Source of the DNA: JBBDIX01 sp040880235
Lineage (GTDB): Bacteria > Actinomycetota > Nitriliruptoria > Nitriliruptorales > Nitriliruptoraceae
Reading direction: 5' to 3'
NCBI GenBank assembly: GCA_040880235.1
Contig: JBBDIX010000027.1
Location: 1-33,550, forward strand
DNA: 33,550 bases
Numbering within the stretch: the stretch's first letter is position 1; each line of letters begins with the position of its first letter. A program made the position numbers and the translations under genes. Below, piece by piece: positions 1 to 8,895 of this stretch. A model generated the notes under the pieces. It did not search any database and was not told the origin of the DNA. It was given only the letters and a program-made list of their open reading frames with translations.

Positions 1-1261
1 GGATCATCTCGCCACGACGACGGTCGTCGAAGTCGATGTCGATGTCCGGCATCTGCAGGCGTGCCGGGTTGAGGAACCGTTCGAAGATCAGACCGTGCCG
101 TATGGGGTCGACGCGGGTGATGCCGGTGCAGTACGCGACCACCGATCCCCCGGCCGATCCGCGTCCGGGGCCGACCCGGATGCCGACCTCCCGGGCGTGT
201 TCACACAGGTCAGCGACGATCAGGAAGTACGCCGGGAACCCCATCTGTTCGATGACCGAGAGCTCGTAGTCGACACGCCGCGCGATCTCGTCGGGCACCG
301 GGTCGCCATACCGACGCCGGGCGCCCTCGACCACCAGGTGTCGCAGGTACTCCGCCTCGGTCATCCCGTCCGGGCACGGGAACCGCGGGAGCAGGTCGAG
401 GTCGAAGTCGATCGTGGCGTCGCACATCTGGGCGATGTCGAGCGTCGTGTCCAGCGCTGCTGCGTGATCCGGGTACCGCGCTCGCATCTGTTCCGCGGTG
501 GCGACGTAGTAGTGCGGTCCGGAGAACCGGAAGCGCTTCTCGTCGGTGATCTTCGCATTGGTCTGGATGCACAGCAGCGCGTCGTGCGCCTCCGCGTCGT
601 CCGGTTCCGTGTAGTGGGAGTCGTTCGTGATCACCGTGCGCAGACCGAGGTCCGCCGCGAGTCGTTCGAGCTGCGGCCACACCCGCTTCTGCTCCGGGAT
701 CCCGTGGTCCATCAGTTCGACGAAGTAGCGCTCCGGGGTGAGGATGTCGCGGAAGTCGGCCATGACCTGCCGGGCACCGTCGACGTCGTCGGCGAGCAGG
801 CGCTGGTTGACCTCGGAGCCGAGGCAGCCGCTGAGCGCCACGATTCCGTCGCTGTGCTGGTCGAGGAGTTCCAGGTCGATGCGAGGCTTTCGCCAGAAGC
901 CGTCGAGGTAGGCCGTGGTCGACAGGGCCATGAGGTTGCGATAGCCGGCGTTGGAGGCCGCGAGCGCGGTCAGGTGGAAGTACGCCTGGTTGCCGTCCGA
1001 CCCGCCCAGTCGGCGGTCGTGGCGCGACCCGACGGCCTGGTACAGCTCGGAACCGAGGAGGGGACGGACCCCGGCGCCGGTCGCCGCGCGATAGAAGTCG
1101 ACGAGACCGAACAGGACGCCGTGGTCGGTGATCGCGACGGCTGGCTGTCCGTCCTTCGCGACCTTTGCGACGAGCTCATCGATCCTCGAGGCACCGTCGA
1201 GCATCGAGTACTCGGTGTGCACGTGGAGATGGACGAAGCCGTTGCGATCCCCGGTCGTCAC
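1..1261 (-). CDS. dnaE: DNA polymerase III subunit alpha, N-terminal part (cut by window edge)
   Basis: Replicative DNA polymerase, family C. Only about 420 N-terminal residues lie in the window. The protein opens with the PHP domain: HLHVHTEYS near residue 12, then AITDHG, both retaining the metal-binding histidines seen in PHP domains with intact active sites. The palm domain begins near the edge and includes PDIDID, the catalytic aspartate motif of family C polymerases. The GTG start at 1261 is chosen because AGGTGGAG lies about 5 nt upstream and the protein then begins close to the PHP motif, as in homologues. It is the last gene of the dksA-lspA-rluD-dnaE block but is separated from rluD by 106 bp containing a hairpin and a possible promoter. 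The DnaE1 type is likely because it sits in the conserved actinobacterial neighbourhood. No defect is visible. Confidence 0.96.
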   Translation of the reverse strand, partial: MTTGDRNGFVHLHVHTEYSMLDGASRIDELVAKVAKDGQPAVAITDHGVLFGLVDFYRAATGAGVRPLLGSELYQAVGSRHDRRLGGSDGNQAYFHLTALAASNAGYRNLMALSTTAYLDGFWRKPRIDLELLDQHSDGIVALSGCLGSEVNQRLLADDVDGARQVMADFRDILTPERYFVELMDHGIPEQKRVWPQLERLAADLGLRTVITNDSHYTEPDDAEAHDALLCIQTNAKITDEKRFRFSGPHYYVATAEQMRARYPDHAAALDTTLDIAQMCDATIDFDLDLLPRFPCPDGMTEAEYLRHLVVEGARRRYGDPVPDEIARRVDYELSVIEQMGFPAYFLIVADLCEHAREVGIRVGPGRGSAGGSVVAYCTGITRVDPIRHGLIFERFLNPARLQMPDIDIDFDDRRRGEMI

Positions 1262-1330
1262 GTGCGCTCCACCTCTGGGCACTCACCCGTCATGCATCGT
1301 CACGAACCAGCTGGCGTGTGACCGGGGAAG

Positions 1331-1350
1331 GAACCACACGCCTGTGGTTC
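1331..1350 (-). terminator. Perfect 8-bp hairpin between rluD and dnaE
   Basis: GAACCACA and TGTGGTTC form a perfect 8-bp stem with a 4-nt loop, 18 nt past the rluD stop. On the minus strand it is followed by CTTCCCC, a weak pyrimidine tract rather than a true T-run. It may be an intrinsic terminator for rluD. Alternatively, if the extended -10 at 1358-1366 is used, it is the first element of the dnaE leader. The pairing is seen directly; either role is inference. Confidence 0.45.
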
Positions 1351-1357
1351 GACCGGG

Positions 1358-1366
1358 ACCCTAGCA
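1358..1366 (-). promoter_or_regulatory. Possible extended -10 promoter for dnaE
   Basis: The minus strand reads TGCTAGGGT, a TGn extension joined to a TANNNT -10 hexamer, just after the rluD stop and about 97 nt before the dnaE start. I see no convincing -35. The start point would fall at or just before the inverted repeat at 1331-1350. Confidence 0.3.
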
Positions 1367-1367
1367 G

Positions 1368-2308
<941 letters not shown>

Positions 2309-2312
<4 letters not shown>

Positions 2313-2830
2313 CGGCGTTCGGCCCGCCACAGGGCGAGCACGAGCAGGACGAAACCCACGGTGATCGAGGAGTCGGCGACGTTGAAGCGTGGGAACGATC
2401 CCCACGCCACGAAGTCGACGACATGACCGCCGCCGAAGGCCGGGCCATCGGCGGCTCCGGGTCGCAGGAGCCGGTCCAGCACGTTGCCGATCGCTCCCGC
2501 GAGCAGCATCCCGAAGCCGACGACCTGCACCCACGAGTCGCACCGTGGCAGGCCACGGATCACCACGATCGTGACGACGACCGTCACGGTCAGGAACAAC
2601 CAGTGCGGCGCAGGGATCCCGAACGCGGCGCCCGGGTTGTGGATGAGCTGCCATCCGACGTGGGGCCCGATCAGCGACACGAACTCGCCCGGTTCCAGCA
2701 GACGTTCGGCGAGCACCTTCGTCCACTGGTCGAGGGCGATCAGCGTCACGGCGACGGACAGCCCGACCACGAGGCGACGTTGCCCCTGCGACGCAGGCGC
2801 GCCCTCGGACGAGGGCGGATCGCTGGGCAC
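2309..2830 (-). CDS. lspA: Lipoprotein signal peptidase (signal peptidase II)
   Basis: A 173-aa integral membrane aspartyl protease that cleaves signal peptides of diacylglyceryl-modified prolipoproteins. Four hydrophobic segments are visible, at about residues 20-38, 76-93, 101-120 and 155-169. The catalytic aspartates are recognisable: D119 in GNVLDR and D153 in FNVADSSI; the family motif HNPGAAFG lies near 64-71. The start is the GTG at 2830, 5 nt past the stop of the zinc-finger gene. A longer frame begins at 2938 but its extra residues overlap that upstream gene and look unnatural. No strong Shine-Dalgarno is visible, so initiation probably depends on coupling. It overlaps rluD by 4 nt. 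Confidence 0.95.
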
Positions 2831-2835
2831 GTCGC

Positions 2836-3213
2836 TCAGCGGCCGGTCTCGTCGCGACGCTTGCAGTCCATGCAGAGGGTCGCGTACGGCAGGGCCTCGA
2901 GCCGCTCCGGCTCGATCATCGTTCCACAGCGAACGCACGGGCCGTAGGTACCGGCGTCGATCCGCCGTACGGCGTCGTCGATCTGCTCCAGCAGGCTGCG
3001 GGCATGGATGGACAGCGACTGGGCCGTTTCCCGTTCGAAGCTCGCAGACCCGCTGTCAGCCGGATCGTCGTCGAACCCGGCGTCCCGCCAGTTCTTGACG
3101 TCGGCCTCTGCGTCGAGCTCGGCGACCTGCTCGAGCAACTGCGCACGTTCCTCCTCCAGCAGCGCACGAACCTTGCGCAGCTGGGTCTTCGTGGGTGCTC
3201 GTCGTGTCGCCAT
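2836..3213 (-). CDS. DksA/TraR-type zinc-finger protein
   Basis: A 125-aa protein with an N-terminal helical region (a coiled coil is likely at about residues 10-40 and 60-85) and a C-terminal C4 zinc finger, CVRC at 93-96 and CMDC at 114-117. This is the DksA/TraR fold (zf-dskA_traR). Family members bind the RNA polymerase secondary channel, but actinobacterial homologues beside lspA are little characterised and a DksA-like role is inference. The acidic DDDPAD near 48-53 sits between the helices. The start is the ATG at 3213, which has no Shine-Dalgarno. A TATCTT box ends 8 nt before the ATG, so the mRNA could be leaderless. The gene heads lspA-rluD-dnaE and is divergent from ileS. Confidence 0.88.
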   Translation of the reverse strand: MATRRAPTKTQLRKVRALLEEERAQLLEQVAELDAEADVKNWRDAGFDDDPADSGSASFERETAQSLSIHARSLLEQIDDAVRRIDAGTYGPCVRCGTMIEPERLEALPYATLCMDCKRRDETGR

Positions 3214-3221
3214 GGCGGCGG

Positions 3222-3283
3222 AAGATAGCAGAACGCGACCCGATGGTTCTGCCTTCCACGCAGGTGCAGCTCGCACGTAGACT
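3222..3283. promoter_or_regulatory. Divergent promoter region of the zinc-finger gene and ileS
   Basis: The 147-bp gap between the divergent genes holds TATCTT on the minus strand (3222-3227), placed for a leaderless zinc-finger-gene transcript, and TAGACT on the plus strand (3278-3283), about 78 nt before the ileS start. Neither has a good -35. Between them a perfect 7-bp inverted repeat, GCAGAAC and GTTCTGC (3228-3234 and 3246-3252, 11-nt spacer), is suitably placed as a regulator site. Hexamers and repeat are seen; function is inferred. Confidence 0.35.
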
Positions 3284-3360
3284 CGCCTGCCCGACGGTCC
3301 TGCGCGCGTGGTCGTGCACCCTGTACCCCGTCCGTCCCCTGCGGTGGAGAGCGACGTCCC

Positions 3361-6300
3361 GTGAATTCCCGTGCATCGAACGACTCCGTGCCCTCCCCCG
3401 TCGCGTGGCCGGCGGTCGACGCACGCCCGGACCTGCCCGCGATCGAGGAGTCCGTCCTCGCTCGGTGGCGTGACCAGGACGTGTTCGCGCGCAGCGTCGA
3501 ACAGCGAACGGACGCACCCGTGTGGACCTTCTACGAAGGTCCCCCGACGGCCAACGGACGTCCGGGCACCCACCACGTCGAGGCACGCGTCTTCAAGGAC
3601 GTCTTCCCGCGCTATCGCACCATGAAGGGCCTCTCGGTCCGCCGCAAGGCGGGCTGGGACTGCCATGGGCTCCCGGTCGAGCTCGAGGTCGAGCGTGAAC
3701 TCGGACTCGACTCCAAGGCAGACATCGAGGCCTACGGGATCGAGGCCTTCAACGAGCGGTGTCGCGAGTCCGTCCAGCGCTACGTGCAGGCCTTCGAGGA
3801 GCTCACGGACCGGATCGGGTTCTGGATCGACACCGACGACCCCTATCGCACGATGGACCCCCAGTACATCGACAGTCTCTGGTGGGCCCTGCGGGAACTG
3901 TGGGACCGGGACCTGATCTTCCGGGACTTCCGCGTCGCGCCGTACTGCGCCCGCTGCGGCACCGGGCTGTCCGATGCGGAGGTCGCACTCGGCTACCGGG
4001 AGGTCGACGACCCGTCGGTGTTCGTGCGCTTCCCGATCCTCGATGGGCCCCTCGCCGACCGCGGCGCCGCACTCGTCGTCTGGACCACGACCCCCTGGAC
4101 CCTGCCGTCCAACCTGGCCTGTGCGGTCGGCGAGGACATCACGTACGTGCTGGTCCACTCGGGAGACGAACTGCTCGTCATCGCCGAGGCCCTGGTCGGA
4201 CAGCTGCCCGGCGACACCGAGGTGGTCGAACGGCTGGACGTCGCCGACCTCGTGGGTCTGCACTACCGGCCCCCGTTCGACTTCGTCGAGATCGTCGGCG
4301 ACGGGGATCGGCATCACGTGACCACGGCAGACTTCGTGACGGCGAGTGACGGTTCCGGGATCGTGCACCTGGCGCCGGCATTCGGGGCCGACGACATGGT
4401 CGTCGGCCGCCGTGAGGGACTGCCCACGGCCAACCCGGTCGACGCGCAGGGGCAGTTCACCTCCGGGCCCTGGGAGGGCCAGTTCGTCAGGGACACCGAC
4501 CCGGCGATCATCGAGGACCTGCGGGACCGTGGGCTGCTGATCGTCCACCGGACGTACACCCACACGTATCCCTTCTGCTGGCGCTGTGACCGGCCCCTGA
4601 TCTACTGGGCGAAGCCGTCCTGGTACATCCGCACGACGGCGGTGCGCGACCAGTTGCTCGAGAACAACGCCGGCATCGACTGGCACCCGGAGCACATCCG
4701 TGACGGCCGGTTCGGCAACTGGCTCGAGAACAACGTCGACTGGGCCCTGTCGCGCGACCGCTACTGGGGCACGCCGCTGCCCTTCTGGGTGTGTGACGGG
4801 TGTGGCGACGTGGCCGTGGCGGCGTCCCGGGCCGATCTGTCGGAGCTCAGCGGACAGGACCTGCACGAACTCGACCCCCACCGTCCGTACGTCGACGCGA
4901 TCACCTGGCCCTGCGATCACTGCTCGTCCGGCACACGTCACCGCGTTCCCGACGTCGCCGACGCCTGGTTCGACTCCGGGGGAATGCCCTACGCGCAGTG
5001 GGGCTACCCGCACACGGGACGAGACGAGTTCGAGCGCCACTACCCGGCCGACTACATCTGCGAGGCGATCGACCAGACCCGCGGCTGGTTCTACACGCTG
5101 CTGGCGGAGTCCACGCTGCTGTTCGGAGACTCGTCGTACCGCACGTGCCTGTGTCTCGGACACATCGTGGACGAGGACGGCCGCAAGATGTCGAAGTCGA
5201 CGGGCAACGTCCTCGACCCGTGGGAACTGATCGGTACACACGGCGCGGACGCGCTGCGTTGGCTGATGTTCGCCGAGGGCAATCCGTGGGTCAGTCGGCG
5301 CGTCGGGCACCAGCTGCTCGAGGACGTGATCCGCCGCTTCCTGCTCACCCTCTGGAACACGCACGTGTTCTTCCTCACGTACGCGTCGATCGACGGATTC
5401 GACCTCGACGCGCCGGCACCGGCGGTCGCCGATCGTCCGGCGTCCGACCGGTGGGTGCTGGCCGAACTGGCGGATCTGGTCGCCACGGTCGACCAGGCGC
5501 TGGACACCTACGACGTGTCCACCGCGACACGGCGCCTGGAGCGTTTCGTCGAGGACCTGTCGAACTGGTACGTACGCCGCAATCGTCGCCGGTTCTGGAA
5601 GTCGCTGGAGGAGGGGCCGGAGGACAAGGCCGCCGCGTACCACACGCTGCACACGTGCCTGTCGACCCTCTCACGCCTGCTGGCGCCGTTCATCCCCTTC
5701 CTGTCGGACCGCCTGTGGCACGACCTCGAGGTGTCGGTACGCCCGGATGCCGCAGAGTCGGTGCACCTGACCGACTTCCCCGTGGTGGACCCTGCCTGGC
5801 AGGACGACGAACTGCGTGCGGCGATGCGAACCGCACGACGTGTCGTCGAACTCGGACGGCAGGCTCGCAACGACAGCGGCCTGCGGGTGCGCCAACCGCT
5901 GGGCCGAGCACTGGTGAGCGTCCCCGACCAGGAGCGCAGCGGGCTGCACCTGCTCCTCGACGATGTCGCCGACGAACTCAACATCCACGCCATCGAGCTC
6001 AGTGGTGACACCGACGACCTGGTCGAACGGCACCTGCGCCCCAACTTCCGGGCGCTGGGACCGGCATTCCAGCAGCGTGCACCCCGGGTCGCGGCCGCCA
6101 TCGGCGACGTGCCGGCCGACCAGGCCGCCGACATCGCCCGCCGACTCGAACACGGACCGGTCGACCTGGACGTGGAGGGTGAGGTCGTGTCGGTCGACGC
6201 CTCCATGGTCGAGGTGGTCACCGCGCCGCTGACCGGCTGGGCGGTCGCGTCCGACGGGACGTCAACCTTCGCGCTCGACACGACCCTGACCCGCGCCCTG

Positions 6301-6561
6301 GAGGTCGAGGGCGCGGGGCGGGAGATCGTGCGGGCGGTGAACGACGCGCGCCGTGAGGCCGGCCTGCGACTCGACGACCGGATCTGCCTCACGCTCGCCA
6401 CCAGACCCACGAGCCTGCACACCGAACTGGACGACGCCGGCCTGCTCGCCGAGATCGCCCGCGAGGTGCTCGCCGACGAGGTGGTGATGGGCGACGCCGA
6501 GGACGTAACGCAGGTTGCGCTCGGCGACCTGGGCACGGTTCGCTTCGAGATCACGACATGA
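3361..6561 (+). CDS. ileS: Isoleucyl-tRNA synthetase
   Basis: A 1066-aa class Ia synthetase that charges tRNA-Ile. The ATP-binding HIGH element appears as GTHH at residues 69-72 within PPTANGRPGTHH, and KMSKS is at 609-613. The editing (CP1) domain lies between them, containing the WTTTPWTLPSNLA stretch. An anticodon-binding domain and a C-terminal extension follow. Length and the divergent HIGH element resemble the eukaryote-like IleRS type (IleRS2), whose members are often mupirocin-insensitive; that phenotype is inference. The start is the GTG at 3361, with GGTGGAG 12 nt upstream (rather long); an in-frame GTG at 3388 is possible. It is one of only two plus-strand genes here and ends in an ATGA overlap with the next gene. 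I see no T-box leader in the short upstream gap. Confidence 0.97.
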   Translation: MNSRASNDSVPSPVAWPAVDARPDLPAIEESVLARWRDQDVFARSVEQRTDAPVWTFYEGPPTANGRPGTHHVEARVFKDVFPRYRTMKGLSVRRKAGWDCHGLPVELEVERELGLDSKADIEAYGIEAFNERCRESVQRYVQAFEELTDRIGFWIDTDDPYRTMDPQYIDSLWWALRELWDRDLIFRDFRVAPYCARCGTGLSDAEVALGYREVDDPSVFVRFPILDGPLADRGAALVVWTTTPWTLPSNLACAVGEDITYVLVHSGDELLVIAEALVGQLPGDTEVVERLDVADLVGLHYRPPFDFVEIVGDGDRHHVTTADFVTASDGSGIVHLAPAFGADDMVVGRREGLPTANPVDAQGQFTSGPWEGQFVRDTDPAIIEDLRDRGLLIVHRTYTHTYPFCWRCDRPLIYWAKPSWYIRTTAVRDQLLENNAGIDWHPEHIRDGRFGNWLENNVDWALSRDRYWGTPLPFWVCDGCGDVAVAASRADLSELSGQDLHELDPHRPYVDAITWPCDHCSSGTRHRVPDVADAWFDSGGMPYAQWGYPHTGRDEFERHYPADYICEAIDQTRGWFYTLLAESTLLFGDSSYRTCLCLGHIVDEDGRKMSKSTGNVLDPWELIGTHGADALRWLMFAEGNPWVSRRVGHQLLEDVIRRFLLTLWNTHVFFLTYASIDGFDLDAPAPAVADRPASDRWVLAELADLVATVDQALDTYDVSTATRRLERFVEDLSNWYVRRNRRRFWKSLEEGPEDKAAAYHTLHTCLSTLSRLLAPFIPFLSDRLWHDLEVSVRPDAAESVHLTDFPVVDPAWQDDELRAAMRTARRVVELGRQARNDSGLRVRQPLGRALVSVPDQERSGLHLLLDDVADELNIHAIELSGDTDDLVERHLRPNFRALGPAFQQRAPRVAAAIGDVPADQAADIARRLEHGPVDLDVEGEVVSVDASMVEVVTAPLTGWAVASDGTSTFALDTTLTRALEVEGAGREIVRAVNDARREAGLRLDDRICLTLATRPTSLHTELDDAGLLAEIAREVLADEVVMGDAEDVTQVALGDLGTVRFEITT

Positions 6562-7166
6562 TCCGTGCGCTCGGGCGGGCACTCGTGACGGCGACGGTCG
6601 TGGCCGGTGTCACGGGGGCCCTGCGACATCGTCAGGAGACGATGGCGGTTCGTCGCGGAGATCTGCCACCGGCATCCGCTGCCGCCGACATCGAGCCCGT
6701 CTGCGTGTATGGGCCCGTGGCCCAGCGCCTGTCCGAGTGGGTCCCCCACGTGCCGCGGACCCCCCGGGGGCGCACGCTGGCGAACGTCTGGAGCGCACCG
6801 ATCAGTGGGCTGGGACTCGCGGTCGCTCTGGCCGGTGGCCGGTTCCCGCGGCACGACGACTCGCTCGACTGCTGGGTGGTTCGAGGCGTCGGTGGCCCGT
6901 CGCGCCGGGCCCTGCGGTGGATCGGAGCCGACGCGAACACCATCGGTCGCGTGGTGGTGTGCACGGGTGACACACCGTCGGCGTCACTGCTCGCCCACGA
7001 GGCGGTCCACGTCCGACAGTTCGAGCGCCTGGGCCCGCTGATGGTCCCCGTCTACCTGTGGCTCGCCGCACGACACGGCTACCGGGACCACCCCCTCGAA
7101 CGCGCTGCGCGGCTCGGCGCACGCCGGGCAACGGCGACCGGGGTGGATCAGTCCTCGTCCGGATAG
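6558..7166 (+). CDS. Uncharacterised HExxH protein coupled to ileS
   Basis: A 202-aa protein I cannot name. The key feature is HEAVHVRQFERLGP at residues 147-160, a zinc-metalloprotease-like HExxH motif followed by Y167 and the acidic E181 in HPLERAAR. I recall similar HExxHVRQ-ER-G segments in small uncharacterised bacterial proteins, in which the start of the motif is strictly kept. A weakly hydrophobic N-terminus (about 5-22) could be a signal or membrane anchor. Another hydrophobic patch (83-93) precedes the motif. The ATG overlaps the ileS stop as ATGA, so it is translated with ileS. Its 3' end overlaps the convergent divIVA by 19 nt. Peptidase activity is unproven; the motif may only bind metal. 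Confidence 0.82.
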   Translation: MIRALGRALVTATVVAGVTGALRHRQETMAVRRGDLPPASAAADIEPVCVYGPVAQRLSEWVPHVPRTPRGRTLANVWSAPISGLGLAVALAGGRFPRHDDSLDCWVVRGVGGPSRRALRWIGADANTIGRVVVCTGDTPSASLLAHEAVHVRQFERLGPLMVPVYLWLAARHGYRDHPLERAARLGARRATATGVDQSSSG

Positions 7167-8083
7167 ATGCGCACCTGCATCCCGGCGACCCGACGGATCT
7201 CCGGGTCTCGACGTCGAGGAGGACCGGGAGGATCGTCGTCCGGCTCGGCCGCATCCTCGGCCTCGTCGGGGTCCTCGGCCGCGTCGACGGGTTCCTCCCG
7301 GGCGACCTCGGTGTCGTCGGTGCCGTCGGTGTCGTCGGTGCCGTCGGTGTCGTCAGGCTCGGCCGCGTCGCCGGTGTCGGCGACAGGTTCGACCGGTGCT
7401 GGCGGGGGCGCGAGGTCCACGGCGGTGGACGGGCGGGGCGGCACCGACAGCGCGCTGGCCGTGGACGCGCTGTCGGGGCCGCCGAGCCGGTGTGACACCT
7501 GTTCGAGCACCCGGAGCTGCTCGGCGACCCGGACACGTTCGGCCTCGAGGTTCTCGCGTTCCCACTCCACCGCGGCGCGTTCGTCGGCGACCCGTGCCTC
7601 GGCCTCCCGATGAACCTCGGTCATCCGCCGTTCCAGCCGGGAGCGCAGCTCCTCCAGCCGTTCCTCGACGGACCGTTCCGCCTCCGTCGCCCGGCGTTCG
7701 GCCTCCGCGATGCGGCGTGCGGCATCTGACCGCACCTGCTCCAGGTACTGACGAGACTCCTCCACGGACTCGGTCCGGATCCGTGACTCGTTCTGAGCCA
7801 GCCGTCGAACCTCCTCGGACTGTCCCCGCGCCTCGACCTGGGCCGCCTCGGCCTGCTCGAGCGCCTCGTCGAGACGCGCCTGGAGTTCCGTGGTGTTGGC
7901 GCGGGCCTGTGTCAGCTGTTCCCGCAGGTCGTCGACCTCTGCGCGCAGATCGGCGAACTCACGTTCGGTGCGATGGATCTGGGCAGCGATGCGGTCGAGA
8001 AGGTCATCGACCTCATCGGTGTCGTACCCCCGCAGGCCCGTGCGCAACTGGAGCTCGTCGATGTCCCGTGCGGAGAGCGGCAT
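7148..8083 (-). CDS. DivIVA-domain coiled-coil protein
   Basis: A 311-aa protein with the DivIVA N-terminal domain (RGYDTDEVDDLLDRI near residues 18-32), a long charged coiled coil from about 35 to 200, then a Pro-rich linker and a very acidic tail (about 240-285). The tail includes DDTDGT repeated twice plus DDT at 244-258, matching an 18-bp DNA repeat. The extreme C-terminus is basic then mixed (RRRDPEIRRVAGMQVRIYPDED). DivIVA proteins bind negatively curved membrane at poles and septa; in Actinobacteria the homologue Wag31 directs polar growth. Whether this copy is the essential Wag31 or a related paralogue is unclear, because the N-terminus lacks the longer Wag31 lead. The ATG at 8083 has GAGG about 8 nt upstream and lies 9 nt after yggT. 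It converges on and overlaps the HExxH gene by 19 nt, with no room for a separate terminator. Confidence 0.88.
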   Translation of the reverse strand: MPLSARDIDELQLRTGLRGYDTDEVDDLLDRIAAQIHRTEREFADLRAEVDDLREQLTQARANTTELQARLDEALEQAEAAQVEARGQSEEVRRLAQNESRIRTESVEESRQYLEQVRSDAARRIAEAERRATEAERSVEERLEELRSRLERRMTEVHREAEARVADERAAVEWERENLEAERVRVAEQLRVLEQVSHRLGGPDSASTASALSVPPRPSTAVDLAPPPAPVEPVADTGDAAEPDDTDGTDDTDGTDDTEVAREEPVDAAEDPDEAEDAAEPDDDPPGPPRRRDPEIRRVAGMQVRIYPDED

Positions 8084-8092
8084 CGATCAGCC

Positions 8093-8359
8093 TCACAGAC
8101 CAGCGCTGCACACGACGTTACGAACGATCATCAGGCCGAAGAAGAGCACGAGGATCGACAGGTCGAGTCCCACACCCCCGAGCCGCAGGGGTGGGATCAC
8201 CCGACGCAGGGGCCCGGCGAGCGGTTCGACAAGTCGCGAGACCCCACGAACGAACGGCAGCAGCGGCTCGGGAGGACGGGGCACCCACGAGAAGATCACG
8301 TGTGCGAGCAGCACGAACCAGTACACCTGCAACAGCAGGCACAGGAGCCCTCCGGTCAC
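8093..8359 (-). CDS. yggT: YggT-family membrane protein
   Basis: An 88-aa integral membrane protein with two hydrophobic segments, at about 3-24 and 65-85, flanking the family's basic loop (RPPEPLLPFVRGVSRLVEPL, LRRVIPPL). YggT proteins (PF02325) sit between sepF and divIVA in most Actinobacteria and Firmicutes; their exact role is unknown, with links to envelope and division. The GTG start at 8359 overlaps the sepF stop as GTGA. It has only one family unit; some homologues contain two. Confidence 0.93.
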   Translation of the reverse strand: MTGGLLCLLLQVYWFVLLAHVIFSWVPRPPEPLLPFVRGVSRLVEPLAGPLRRVIPPLRLGGVGLDLSILVLFFGLMIVRNVVCSAGL

Positions 8360-8895
8360 GCATCACCCCCGACGGGGATCCGATACCCGAGTTCTCCCAG
8401 CCGCCGACGTTCCGCCTCCGGAAGCTGCATGCCCTCGGGGATCAGCAGGAAGGCCGGGTCACCAACCTTCGACAGGTGGCCCCGCGAGATGTAGGTCAGG
8501 CCCGCGACGAAGTCGACCACTCGGCGACCGGTCTCTCGATCCGCTCGGGTGACGTCGAAGAGGACCGGCTGCCCGGTCCGGTAGCGCGCTCCCACCTGTT
8601 CGACGTCGTCGAACACGAGGATCTCGATGACCGGGGTGCGCAACGGGGCGGTCGGACTGCCACCGCGACGCACGGCCTGCGCCTCGCCGGTGTGCAGCGG
8701 ACGGACGTTGGCGACGACCTCCATGTCCGGGTCGTGACGTGCAGGAAGGCGGGGCTCCTCCGGCATCGTCGACCACTGCGAGGGAGCGTCGTCGTCGGCC
8801 GGGTCGTACGGGTCCAGATGGTCGTCGTGGCCCGGGTCCAGGTCGTCCCTGAGCCCGAGGTAGACCATCGTGCGGTTCCAGACACCCGGGCTCAT
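8356..8895 (-). CDS. sepF: SepF, FtsZ membrane anchor
   Basis: A 179-aa division protein. SepF bundles FtsZ and tethers the ring to the membrane through an N-terminal amphipathic helix. Here the N-terminus (MSPGVWNRTMVYLGL) is followed by an acidic linker (about 17-60) and the conserved core at about 88-155, with VFDDVEQVGARYRTGQPVLFDV and the DFVAGLTY segment. Two in-frame ATGs exist at 8901 and 8895. The second is chosen because GGAGGA ends 6 nt before it but abuts the first. It also overlaps the yggS stop as ATGA. Actinobacteria lack FtsA and ZipA, so SepF is probably the main FtsZ anchor here (established for the phylum, inferred for this strain). Confidence 0.95.
   Translation of the reverse strand: MSPGVWNRTMVYLGLRDDLDPGHDDHLDPYDPADDDAPSQWSTMPEEPRLPARHDPDMEVVANVRPLHTGEAQAVRRGGSPTAPLRTPVIEILVFDDVEQVGARYRTGQPVLFDVTRADRETGRRVVDFVAGLTYISRGHLSKVGDPAFLLIPEGMQLPEAERRRLGELGYRIPVGGDA

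Noticed and set aside
95..1321. A 408-aa plus-strand open frame
   Set aside because: It is antisense to dnaE, whose PHP and PDIDID motifs are clear on the minus strand.
3214..3360. T-box riboswitch before ileS
   Set aside because: Actinobacterial ileS genes often have one, but the gap is short and I see no T-box core (TGGNACC-like) sequence.
2836..5652. A 938-aa minus-strand open frame opposite ileS
   Set aside because: Only its last 125 codons, the zinc-finger protein, are protein-like. The rest is the antisense shadow of ileS, kept open by high GC and codon bias.
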